Positions 6,997 to 16,630 of a stretch of 24,113 nt of DNA are shown in pieces. Position 1 is the stretch's first letter, and each line of letters opens with the position of its first letter. This DNA comes from CANLDA01 sp964021645 (GTDB lineage Bacteria > Pseudomonadota > Alphaproteobacteria > Rhodobacterales > Rhodobacteraceae), in NCBI GenBank assembly GCA_964021645.1, contig CAXIAD010000043.1:1-24113 (forward strand), given 5' to 3'. A program made the position numbers and the translations under genes. The notes beneath the pieces are model-generated. The model had not been told where the DNA came from. It worked only from the letters and a program-made list of their open reading frames with translations, and did not search any database.

Positions 6997-8067
6997 ATGA
7001 GCAATATGAAACCTGTGGCGCAGCTTCCTCCTCCTGCGCCACATACCAAAGCATCGGGCCTCACGCGCAAGCAAAAGGCAGCGATAATCGTGCGTTTCCT
7101 GCTCAACGAGGGCGCGGAGGTGCCCCTAACCGAACTATCCGATGCAATGCAGGCCGATCTGACCCAACAAATGGGCGGCATGCGCTATATTGATCGTGAC
7201 ACGCTGGCATCCGTCGTGATGGAATTCGCTGAGGAGCTTGAGGGGATAGGCCTCGCCTTTCCCAAGGGGATCGCAGGGGCGCTCTCCGCACTTGAGGGTA
7301 AAATCAGCCCGATCACCGCCGCGCGTCTACGCAAAGAGGCCGGCGTGCGCCAATCCGGTGATCCGTGGCAGCGATTGCGTGATCTGGATATCGCTAAACT
7401 TGTTCCCATTCTTGAAACCGAAAGCACCGAGGTCGCCGCCGTCATGCTCTCCAAGCTTGACGTTGCCAAGGCCGCCGAACTACTGGGCCACCTCCCCGGA
7501 GACAAGGCACGCAGCATCACCTATGCCGTCTCCCTGACCGATGCCGTCACGCCCGAGGCTGTGGACCGTATCGGCATCTCTCTGGCGGCTCAGCTTGATG
7601 ATCAACCCATCCGCGCCTTTATTGATGAACCCGTGGACCGCGTTGGCGCCATCCTGAATTTCTCTCCCGCCGCCACCCGCGATGACGTGCTCACCGGACT
7701 TGAGGAGGCAGACTCGGGTTTCGCCAAACAGGTCCGCAAGGCGATCTTCACCTTTGTTAATATCCGCGAACGCATCAATCCCCGCGATGTGCCAAAAATC
7801 GTGCGCGACGTAGAACAAGGCGCGCTTGTTCAGGCTCTCGCCATCGCCCTCGCCACCGAAGGGGATATGCAAGACACCGCCGAATTTATTCTGGCCAATA
7901 TGTCCAGCCGCCTTGCCGATCAGCTGCGCGAATCCGTGGAAGAGGCGGGTAAAGTCTCTCAAAAAGACGGGGATGAGGCCCAGAATGCTGTGGTCGCTGT
8001 CATCCGTGATCTGAACGCCAATGGTGAAATCCAATATTTGGAACCCGAAGAAGAGGAAGAGGAATAG
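6997..8067 (+). CDS. fliG: Flagellar motor switch protein FliG
   Basis: A 356-residue cytoplasmic protein of the flagellar C-ring, which couples stator movement to rotation. The FliG N region spans about 20-115 (LTRKQKAAIIVRFLLNEGAE), the middle domain about 120-210, and the C-terminal torque domain about 230-350, recognised by KAIFTF and NMSSRLADQLRESVEEAG. Relative to E. coli, the torque helix keeps R281 and an acid at 288, but 289 is Ser and 297 is Ser. The tail is a run of glutamates. No other flagellar gene is nearby. GGAG lies about ten bases before the ATG. It ends 10 bases from the convergent lysR-type gene. Confidence 0.9.
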   Translation: MSNMKPVAQLPPPAPHTKASGLTRKQKAAIIVRFLLNEGAEVPLTELSDAMQADLTQQMGGMRYIDRDTLASVVMEFAEELEGIGLAFPKGIAGALSALEGKISPITAARLRKEAGVRQSGDPWQRLRDLDIAKLVPILETESTEVAAVMLSKLDVAKAAELLGHLPGDKARSITYAVSLTDAVTPEAVDRIGISLAAQLDDQPIRAFIDEPVDRVGAILNFSPAATRDDVLTGLEEADSGFAKQVRKAIFTFVNIRERINPRDVPKIVRDVEQGALVQALAIALATEGDMQDTAEFILANMSSRLADQLRESVEEAGKVSQKDGDEAQNAVVAVIRDLNANGEIQYLEPEEEEEE

Positions 8068-8077
8068 CGCCTAATCC

Positions 8078-8947
8078 TCAAAAGCATGTCGCCAGCCATT
8101 CACAGAATGCTGCGGATGCACGCTTTTCAGATGGGCCTACATTTCTCTGGACCATATAATGTGACTGCCCGACCAAGACGGGCTCTCCAACAATTTTGAT
8201 CTGGCGCCCTGCCTCGATGGCTTGCTCGGCGAACCGCTCAATCATAATCGCACACCCGCTTTCTGCGGCGGCTAATTCACAGGCAGCTACAGAGGTATCT
8301 ACGACAAGACGCGGGGACGTGGCGTTGTGCAGAAGGGTATGGGCTGCAAGATAGCGGGCCCAATGATCATCAAACCCCAACACATGGATGGTGTCGCACC
8401 GGAGCAAGTCCGCAGGTGCCGTGATGGATTTTGCGGTTTTCGCGCCGCAGACGGGAACAATGCGTTCGTTTGACAGTTTGACCATATGGTTTTCAGAATT
8501 GTTGTATGGGGCAAGCAAAATGTCGACATCCACCGGGTGCCCTTCAAGATCGTTTTGCCACAGAGATGTGACAAGTTTGATCCCAATGCCGGGATAGGTG
8601 TCCAAAAACGTTGAAAGCTTCGGAGATAACCAGATGATCATTGCTGCCGATGCGCGCACAATGATGGTGGTTTTCAGCTCTGGCCCGAACAACCCGTTCG
8701 TCGAAAATTCAATATGTTCAAGGGCATCGCGAACCGAAATCAAATAGGCCTGCCCAATGTCGGTTAGCTGTAGGCTTTTGGCACGGCGGATGAACAAATT
8801 TTGCCCCAACTTACCCTCCAGCGCCTTAATGTGTTGGCTGACGGCTGTTTGGGTAAGCCCAAGTTCATGGCTTGCCGCTGTGAAACTTAAATGGCGCGCG
8901 GCGGCTTCAAATGTTCGCAGCCAGTTCAGGTTGAGGTTTTTCTTCAT
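8078..8947 (-). CDS. LysR-family transcriptional regulator (GcvA-like)
   Basis: A 289-residue regulator. The N-terminal winged helix-turn-helix is clear (LRTFEAAARHLSFTAASHEL, then GLTQTAVSQHIKALE), with an effector-binding periplasmic-binding-protein-like domain from about 90. GcvA-type members share the NLNWLRTFEAAARHLSFT start. It is divergently arranged with the oxygenase gene, which LysR proteins commonly control together with their own expression. The start is either GTG at 8950 or ATG at 8947; I use the ATG, though neither has a strong Shine-Dalgarno. A perfect palindrome sits 9 bases upstream of the start. The effector is unknown. Confidence 0.92.
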   Translation of the reverse strand: MKKNLNLNWLRTFEAAARHLSFTAASHELGLTQTAVSQHIKALEGKLGQNLFIRRAKSLQLTDIGQAYLISVRDALEHIEFSTNGLFGPELKTTIIVRASAAMIIWLSPKLSTFLDTYPGIGIKLVTSLWQNDLEGHPVDVDILLAPYNNSENHMVKLSNERIVPVCGAKTAKSITAPADLLRCDTIHVLGFDDHWARYLAAHTLLHNATSPRLVVDTSVAACELAAAESGCAIMIERFAEQAIEAGRQIKIVGEPVLVGQSHYMVQRNVGPSEKRASAAFCEWLATCF

Positions 8948-8955
8948 CACCCAAT

Positions 8956-8970
8956 CATAAATTATTTATG
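8956..8970. promoter_or_regulatory. Palindrome in the lysR-oxygenase divergent region, candidate operator
   Basis: CATAAAT-T-ATTTATG is a perfect 15-base inverted repeat placed just upstream of the lysR-type start codon. LysR regulators typically bind AT-rich dyads in the divergent promoter region of their targets. The intergenic region 8951-9069 is AT-rich compared with its surroundings. Direct proof is lacking. Confidence 0.5.
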
Positions 8971-9069
8971 CTCATGGCTGCAATTAGTTTCGTTTAACTT
9001 CACAACGCTAACTCGGTACACATCCCTATCCGGCTGAGTAAAACAGCCAACAATTCATGGGAGAGTGTT

Positions 9070-9954
9070 ATGCCAGTCCTCAATCTAGACACCAAAGCGG
9101 ACATGGCTCTGAACCTTGTCGATCTTACGCGGTATCCAATTGTTGATCTTGATAACGGCGCAGGCGCGGCATTTCTGAAAGACTGTCAGCAGCATATGGA
9201 TGTGCATGGCTGGTGTAATTTGGATGGGTTTATCCGCCCTGATGCACTCGCCGCCTTGGAGGAAGAATCCAGCAATCTGCTGCCAACCGCTGACATTCTG
9301 ACGATCAAGCGAAATATATATCAGGGTGCAATCGACCCATCCCTGCCCAAGGATGACCCTAGACGTCGTGAATATGTGCATGTTGCAACCCAGTTGGCCG
9401 ATGATCAACTGCCCGCAAACACACTGATTCAGCAACTCTACAAGTCTGACCTTCTCACCGACTTTGTCCGCCGCGTACAACAAAAGCCGGTGCTTTATCG
9501 CTGCGCTGATGAATTTCAGGCTTTGAATGTTGTCGCTTTGCACCCCAAAAGCTGGCACGCATGGCATTATGACACGACCGAATGCACGGTCACCTTGCTT
9601 TTGAAAGCCGCTGAAAGGGGGGGGGATTTTGCTTTCCTACCGAATTCGCGCACGGATGAGACCGAAGATCGGGAGGCCGTAGATCGTCTGCTTGCCGGAG
9701 ATATGTCGCACGCCAAAAAGTTTGACCGAGGTGCAGGCACATTTACCCTGTTTCGCGGGGGCTATTCACTGCATGGCGTCACCGAAGTTTTCGGAACACA
9801 TCCCAGAATCACAGCGATCATGACCTATGACGAGCAGCCGGACCGTGTGAGCAGTGACGACATCAACGTGCGCATCTACGGCAAGCGTGTTAAAAATATT
9901 CTCGCGGATCGCGCCGCAGCACAGACCAAAACACATAAGGATAAATCTCAATGA
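9070..9954 (+). CDS. HalD/BesD-like Fe(II)/2-oxoglutarate-dependent oxygenase
   Basis: A 294-residue protein resembling the ArpA/HalD/BesD family of non-haem iron, 2-oxoglutarate enzymes acting on free amino acids. The facial triad reads H166-Y-D168 in WHAWHYDTTE and distal H235 in SLHGVTEVFG, with R246 in HPRITAIMTY placed to bind 2-oxoglutarate. Amino-acid halogenases of this family have Gly where this protein has D168, so hydroxylation or another oxidation is more likely than chlorination (inference). GGGAGAG lies 4-5 bases before the ATG. The gene overlaps the next by ATGA and is divergent from a LysR gene. A run of nine G (9617-9625) lies in the codons for RGGD shortly after the iron site. 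Confidence 0.8.
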   Translation: MPVLNLDTKADMALNLVDLTRYPIVDLDNGAGAAFLKDCQQHMDVHGWCNLDGFIRPDALAALEEESSNLLPTADILTIKRNIYQGAIDPSLPKDDPRRREYVHVATQLADDQLPANTLIQQLYKSDLLTDFVRRVQQKPVLYRCADEFQALNVVALHPKSWHAWHYDTTECTVTLLLKAAERGGDFAFLPNSRTDETEDREAVDRLLAGDMSHAKKFDRGAGTFTLFRGGYSLHGVTEVFGTHPRITAIMTYDEQPDRVSSDDINVRIYGKRVKNILADRAAAQTKTHKDKSQ

Positions 9955-10502
9955 AAACGGCACTCCTCGTGATTGATGTCCAAATGGCGCTGGCGCATGA
10001 AGATGCCGCCGGAACTCCCCGATCTTGCCCACAAGCATCTGAAAACATTGGTCGATTGCTGACCCAATTTCGCGCAACGGATGACAAAATCATCCATGTT
10101 CACCACCATGGGCATGATCTGGATGATCCTTTCCACGCCGATGCCCCCGGTGCCGCAGTTCAACCGTTTGCGACCCCGATGCACGACGAAAAGGTGATCA
10201 TTAAGTACGTCTCCAGCGCATTCGCCGGCACATCTCTAGAGGCCGATTTGCGCGCCTCAAACATTGGACGTGTGATCATCTGCGGCGCAACCGCCAATCA
10301 TTGCGCGGAATCTGCTGCGCGATCTGCCAGCAGCCTTGGTTTTGATATGGTTTATGCTTCTGATGCGGTTTGGGCTTATGGGGCCACAGGGCCGGACGGG
10401 ATTGAACATTCTGCTGAGCAAATTCACTCGGTCACTCTGGCAAACCTTCATGGTGAATTTGGCGCGGTCCAATCCACCGAAGAGATACTCGCCACAGCTT
10501 AA
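9951..10502 (+). CDS. Isochorismatase-family cysteine hydrolase
   Basis: A 183-residue protein with the family catalytic triad: D9 in LLVIDVQ, K85 in EKVIIKYVSSAF, and C118 in ICGATANHCAESAAR. This superfamily includes isochorismatases, nicotinamidases and other amidases that use the Cys to attack an amide or ester. The substrate is not evident; the size and the ANHC motif fit the general cysteine hydrolase group. The start codon overlaps the stop of the oxygenase gene (ATGA), indicating translational coupling and a shared pathway. It may act on the product or a protected precursor of the oxygenase. Confidence 0.88.
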   Translation: MKTALLVIDVQMALAHEDAAGTPRSCPQASENIGRLLTQFRATDDKIIHVHHHGHDLDDPFHADAPGAAVQPFATPMHDEKVIIKYVSSAFAGTSLEADLRASNIGRVIICGATANHCAESAARSASSLGFDMVYASDAVWAYGATGPDGIEHSAEQIHSVTLANLHGEFGAVQSTEEILATA

Positions 10503-10565
10503 CAATCGCGCCCCACATCGCTGCGCACTGGCCACCTGCCCTTGCGAATGCAGTCACAGCAATTT

Positions 10566-11531
10566 ATGTCTGACACCGCACCCTTGCTGTCAGGTCCATC
10601 ACCAATGCCCTCCCCCGCCCCAAATTTTCTGCATCGCTTCGGTGACTTTTGGGTCAACCTGATCCTGACGGGCATTATTCGCGGCGTGCTGGCTCTGCCC
10701 TATCATATCCGTGTGCCGATGACCGGCTGGATCGTGTCGCGCGTCATCGCCCCGCTTGCGGGCTACAACAAACGCGTGCGCAACAACCTCGCCTATGTCT
10801 GGCCCGACCTCCCCGAATCCGAGGTGGCCCGCCTGTGTCGCGCTGTTCCAGACAATGCCGGGCGCACCATGATAGAGATTTACTCAGGTGCCGAATTCAC
10901 CCGCCGCATTGCCGATGTCACCCCCAAAGGGCCCGGCCTCGCAGCCCTTGATCAGGCCCACGCCGATGGCCGCCCGATCATTTTGGTAAGCGGACACTTC
11001 GGCAACTACGATGCCTTTCGCTCTGCGATCCATCAACGGGGTCACACCGTCGGCGCGCTTTATCGCGACATGAATAACGCCCAGTTTAATGACCACTATG
11101 TTAAGGCGATGAATTCAATCGCACAGCCCATGTTTGTACGCGGGCGTCGCGGTCTGGCCGAGATGGTGAAATTTCTACGCGGCGGCAATACCGTCGCCCT
11201 GCTGTCAGATCAATATTACGGCCAAGGCAAGGTGATCACCTTTTTCGGCAAACCCACCCCTGCCGCCACTTCTGCCGCCGAAATGGCCCTGAAATATGAT
11301 GCGCTGCTGTTACCGATCTACGGTATTCGCCAACCTGATGGCCTTAGCTTTGAGGTGATTGTCGAGGATGCAGTGCCTCACACGGATGCCGTCACAATGA
11401 TGCAGCATCTTTCGGACAGCCTGGAGGCCCGCGTGCGCGCACATCCAGAGCAATGGTTGTGGATTCACAAACGTTGGAAGCCAGAGATGGCCGAGCAAGA
11501 CGCCCGCCGCCACCTCCCGAAATCCGAATAA
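10566..11531 (+). CDS. Lysophospholipid / lipid A acyltransferase (LpxL/HtrB family)
   Basis: A protein of about 321 residues of the LABLAT family, which transfers acyl chains to lipid A or lysophospholipids at the inner membrane. The catalytic H-x4-D motif is in SGHFGNYD, with the downstream GQGKVITFFGKPTPAATSAA block and the C-terminal WLWIHKRWK typical of LpxL/HtrB. A hydrophobic anchor lies near the N-terminus (FWVNLILTGIIRGVLALP). The start is uncertain: ATG at 10548, 10566 and 10605 are possible and none has a good Shine-Dalgarno. It lies about 60 bases after the isochorismatase gene and could be read from the same transcript, but its role is envelope biogenesis. Confidence 0.88.
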   Translation: MSDTAPLLSGPSPMPSPAPNFLHRFGDFWVNLILTGIIRGVLALPYHIRVPMTGWIVSRVIAPLAGYNKRVRNNLAYVWPDLPESEVARLCRAVPDNAGRTMIEIYSGAEFTRRIADVTPKGPGLAALDQAHADGRPIILVSGHFGNYDAFRSAIHQRGHTVGALYRDMNNAQFNDHYVKAMNSIAQPMFVRGRRGLAEMVKFLRGGNTVALLSDQYYGQGKVITFFGKPTPAATSAAEMALKYDALLLPIYGIRQPDGLSFEVIVEDAVPHTDAVTMMQHLSDSLEARVRAHPEQWLWIHKRWKPEMAEQDARRHLPKSE

Positions 11532-11563
11532 AAAATCATCAAATAATACGTAAAATCAATACC

Positions 11564-12304
11564 CTAGTTCAATTGCAACGCGGCCTCGATCGCCCCATGA
11601 CCCTTGCGTTGAACCAGAATGACAATCTCGTCATTGCCCATCACCGGTGCCATGATTTCCAGCGGTTTACGCGTATCCCATTCGCCCAACATGTCCCAGC
11701 TGGTGACGATATTGGCATAGGAAATGGTGCGGCCCGCGTTTTCCCCGCGCTTGATATTCACTGTGCTTTCACGTTTGAAACGCACCAGTTGCACCATCAG
11801 ACGTTCATCCATCGGTGTGGCGCATTTCAGATCAATCGTCACCGTATCTCCGCGCCGTTTCGCCTCGACTGTGACCTCTGATTTGGCTTTGGCATGGGAT
11901 TTAACCAGGTTGCGCACGGCCCCCGGCTTTGTGCCAATCACATGGTCTGTGCCGCCAATAATCAATTGCGGTGTGTAAACAGACCGGTGCCCGGCGGCGC
12001 GCGCATAATCACGCTGTCGCTTGGTAAAGGCAGGGCTGGCAAAGGCATCTTTCCAGCCGATGTAATCCCAATAATCCACATGCAACGATAGGGCGATAAC
12101 GCCTTTTTGCTTCGCTAGTTGGTCTCTGAAAAACGCATCAGCGGGGGGGCAGGATGAACATCCCTGCGAGGTATATAGCTCCACCACCACAGGACGATCC
12201 GCCGCAAGTGCCGCCGAGCTAAGTCCAAATCCGGCCCCAAAGGAGACCCCAACACCGACTAATACCAGCCAGATTGTCGCGATTTTGCGCATCATTGACG
12301 TCAT
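11564..12304 (-). CDS. DUF1223 secreted thioredoxin-like protein
   Basis: A 246-residue DUF1223 protein. It has a signal peptide or N-terminal anchor (MMRKIATIWLVLVGVGV, cleavage near AALAA) and a thioredoxin-like domain opening with VELYTSQGCSSCPPAD, where C49-S-S-C52 is a candidate redox pair, followed by HVDYWDYIGWKDAFASP, which is characteristic of the family. The biochemical role is not established; a periplasmic thiol or metal-related role is possible. AAGGAA lies seven bases before the start at 12304. It is divergent from acnA over a 250-base region and converges with the acyltransferase gene, with no clear terminator between. Confidence 0.88.
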   Translation of the reverse strand: MTSMMRKIATIWLVLVGVGVSFGAGFGLSSAALAADRPVVVELYTSQGCSSCPPADAFFRDQLAKQKGVIALSLHVDYWDYIGWKDAFASPAFTKRQRDYARAAGHRSVYTPQLIIGGTDHVIGTKPGAVRNLVKSHAKAKSEVTVEAKRRGDTVTIDLKCATPMDERLMVQLVRFKRESTVNIKRGENAGRTISYANIVTSWDMLGEWDTRKPLEIMAPVMGNDEIVILVQRKGHGAIEAALQLN

Positions 12305-12457
12305 TAACAGATTCCTTAGTTTTGCACTGCCCTATGTCTATGCCTTGTTGTGCGTAATAACCAATCAAGGTTTTGCGAGGGGGCCGTAATGATTTCCCCT
12401 GTTCATATTACTATCAGTGTCTGGGTAATTCACAAAATACACGATTTCGGCATGCCG

Positions 12458-12477
12458 TTGTATACAAAATTGTACAA
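12458..12477. promoter_or_regulatory. Twin palindromes upstream of acnA, candidate operator
   Basis: TTGTATACAA (12458-12467) and TTGTACAA (12470-12477) are two perfect palindromes two bases apart, about 80 bases before the acnA start and in the region shared with the divergent DUF1223 gene. The first resembles GntR/FadR-type operators built on TTGT and ACAA half sites. The binding protein is unknown. Confidence 0.45.
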
Positions 12478-12554
12478 ACCCTCTTGAATGCTGCGCAATG
12501 TTACGTCAAAAGCTACCCAGCAAGACCCCAATTTCAGTTGAGAGGGAAGCCAAA

Positions 12555-15242
<2,688 letters not shown>

Positions 15243-15269
15243 TCGACCCAAATTGCTAGAATAAATTAA

Positions 15270-15295
15270 CCCTCGCCTTCTTGGCGGGGGTTTTT
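15270..15295 (+). terminator. Rho-independent terminator after acnA
   Basis: CCCTCGCC (15270-15277) pairs with GGCGGGGG (15283-15290) with one wobble around a 5-base loop, directly followed by five T residues. It begins 27 bases after the acnA stop. Confidence 0.9.
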
Positions 15296-15361
15296 CTTTA
15301 CCTTCTGTTCGCATCTCACTGCCATCCTCTCCTAAACGCGTTAACAGGACCAAGGGATGCC

Positions 15362-15646
15362 ATGAACGAAGCAGTCGTTGTTACCATTCACCCGCCGCCA
15401 GAAACGCACAGTGATTTTGCAAAGCAGGCGGGCGCTATGACGCGCGAAACCCGCAGCCATCCGGGCTGTCTTGCCGCCCATCTGTGTGATGCGCCAGAGC
15501 GGGGGGAGATCGTGATTTTTCAACTATGGACAGATTCCCAAGCGCAAATCGATTATCTGTCATGGCGCGCGGAAAAGGGCGATTTTGACAAGTTAAGCGA
15601 GCTTTTGGAGATTGAACCTGATTTTCGCACATATCGGTGTGAATGA
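15362..15646 (+). CDS. Antibiotic biosynthesis monooxygenase (ABM)-domain protein
   Basis: A 94-residue single-domain protein with the dimeric ferredoxin-like ABM fold: a beta strand VVVTIHPPPE, a helix FAKQAGAMTRETRSHPGCLA, then IVIFQLWTDSQAQIDYLSWR. Members include quinol monooxygenases and small stress-related proteins, and most single-copy chromosomal ones have unknown substrates. The start at 15362 follows AAGGGA with a five-base gap and gives the usual domain length; longer in-frame extensions run back into the acnA terminator. It stands between the acnA terminator and a long palindrome. Confidence 0.8.
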   Translation: MNEAVVVTIHPPPETHSDFAKQAGAMTRETRSHPGCLAAHLCDAPERGEIVIFQLWTDSQAQIDYLSWRAEKGDFDKLSELLEIEPDFRTYRCE

Positions 15647-15722
15647 TCTGCGGCTCACGCCAAAGCTCAAATCAGGATCATAATCTGGGTTCGAAAAATA
15701 ATTGGCCGGGAAATGCCCCTAC

Positions 15723-15755
15723 GGGCCGGTCATTAACTGCGGGCCGGTCATTAAC
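15723..15755. repeat. Tandem direct repeat, unit GGGCCGGTCATTAAC
   Basis: The 15-base unit occurs at 15723-15737 and again, identical, at 15741-15755, a period of 18 bases. It lies in the gene-free stretch 15647-15951 between the convergent ABM and ccmG genes, just left of a long palindrome. No function is assigned. Confidence 0.7.
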
Positions 15756-15760
15756 CATGA

Positions 15761-15802
15761 TTCGCGCAATTTGGCGCTGAAATGTACATTTCAGAGCGCG
15801 AA
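15761..15802. repeat. Long interrupted palindrome centred on CTGAAATGTACATTTCAG
   Basis: The core at 15777-15794 is a perfect 18-base palindrome. GCGC sequences flank it on both sides with one extra base on the right, and outer arms TTCGCGC (15761-15767) and GCGCGAA (15796-15802) are complementary too. It could form a cruciform or RNA hairpin, or bind a dimeric protein. It lacks a T tract. The remaining part of 15647-15951 shows no gene. Confidence 0.65.
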
Positions 15803-15931
15803 AGTATCATTTCACCACTTTCGAAAATTCTTAACCCTGCGCACCTTGCCTTGCGATGCTGCGCAACACACAGCATATTGTGCCGGATCTTAGCGGCGCT
15901 TGGGGAACACGTGCCCAAAAACCGTGGTTAA

Positions 15932-15945
15932 CAGCGCGAACGCTG
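15932..15945 (-). terminator. Hairpin after ccmG, possible terminator
   Basis: On the minus strand CAGCG-TTCG-CGCTG forms a 5-bp stem with a stable tetraloop seven bases after the ccmG stop, followed by TTAACCACGGTTTTT. The T run is about eight bases away, so intrinsic termination is only moderately supported. Confidence 0.4.
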
Positions 15946-15951
15946 CTCAGA

Positions 15952-16488
15952 TCACTCCTCAGCGGCCTCCATGGCGGGCCGCAGGCGGTTTGTGAGTTCA
16001 CGTTGTGTTAAGGGTCCGGCGACACGCAGCAAAATTTTGCCGTCACCATCTACAAGATAGGTTTCAGGAACCCCGTAAACCCCCCAATTCAAAGCCATTT
16101 TTCCATTCGTATCCGCGCCGACCGCGGTAAACGGGTCGCCCAGATCTCTCAGGAATTTCAGGGCTTTTTCTGGCTGGTCTTTGTAGTTGATCCCATAGAC
16201 GTCAATTCCCTCGGCTTGCAAATCAATCAGCGTCGGATGTTCAACCCGGCAAGGCGCGCACCAGCTGGCCCAGAAATTCACGAGTTTCAGCTTGCCATCA
16301 CGCAGGCTTTCATCTGTGAAAATATCTTTATTACCAAGTACTTCTAGGGTGATCGCCGGGGCAGGTTTCCCCTGAAGAGCCGTTGGCAATTCATTTGGGT
16401 TGTCGCGGTTCATGCCAAACAGGAACAGCCCCGCAAGGCCCAAGAATATAACCGGTGGTGCCATCATCAGAGGAGAAAATTTAGCCAT
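15952..16488 (-). CDS. ccmG: Thiol:disulfide interchange protein CcmG/DsbE
   Basis: A 178-residue membrane-anchored periplasmic thioredoxin that keeps apocytochrome c haem-binding cysteines reduced. One N-terminal membrane segment spans about residues 8-25. The active site is WCAPC with C77 and C80, and GVYGVPETYL holds the conserved cis-proline region of CcmG. GGAAAG lies about six bases before the start, which overlaps the end of ccmD by eight bases. It is the last gene of the ccmABCDG row, matching helX in Rhodobacter. Confidence 0.95.
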   Translation of the reverse strand: MAKFSPLMMAPPVIFLGLAGLFLFGMNRDNPNELPTALQGKPAPAITLEVLGNKDIFTDESLRDGKLKLVNFWASWCAPCRVEHPTLIDLQAEGIDVYGINYKDQPEKALKFLRDLGDPFTAVGADTNGKMALNWGVYGVPETYLVDGDGKILLRVAGPLTQRELTNRLRPAMEAAEE

Positions 16489-16630
16489 TGCGTCTTTCCT
16501 CTGCTTTTTGCAGATTTTTCAATGCTTTACGCGATTTTCTAACGCTTGCTAAAACCAAAACGGCCAACATCACAAAGGATGCCCCATAGGCCGACAGCAC
16601 AACTTCCGCATATTTGCCAAGATCAATCAT
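16481..16630 (-). CDS. ccmD: Haem exporter protein CcmD
   Basis: A 49-residue protein with the typical CcmD form: a short N-terminus (MIDLGKYAEVVLSAYGASFV), a single transmembrane helix and a basic tail (RKSRKALKNLQKAEERRNG). CcmD helps release holo-CcmE from the CcmABC complex. The start at 16630 overlaps the ccmC stop by ATGA, and the end overlaps the ccmG start. Confidence 0.88.
   Translation of the reverse strand: MIDLGKYAEVVLSAYGASFVMLAVLVLASVRKSRKALKNLQKAEERRNG

Noticed and set aside
7480..8034. Minus-strand open frame of about 184 codons inside fliG.
   Set aside because: Antisense shadow of a recognisable gene; Gly/His-rich translation without a start context.
12144..12150. Run of seven G within the DUF1223 gene as a possible slippage site.
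   Set aside because: It is fixed by the conserved Cys-Pro-Pro codons and is short, so chance codon use explains it.
15686..15696. GGGTTCGAAAA resembles the T-arm of a tRNA.
   Set aside because: No complementary T-stem, acceptor stem or CCA-adjacent arm can be built around it.
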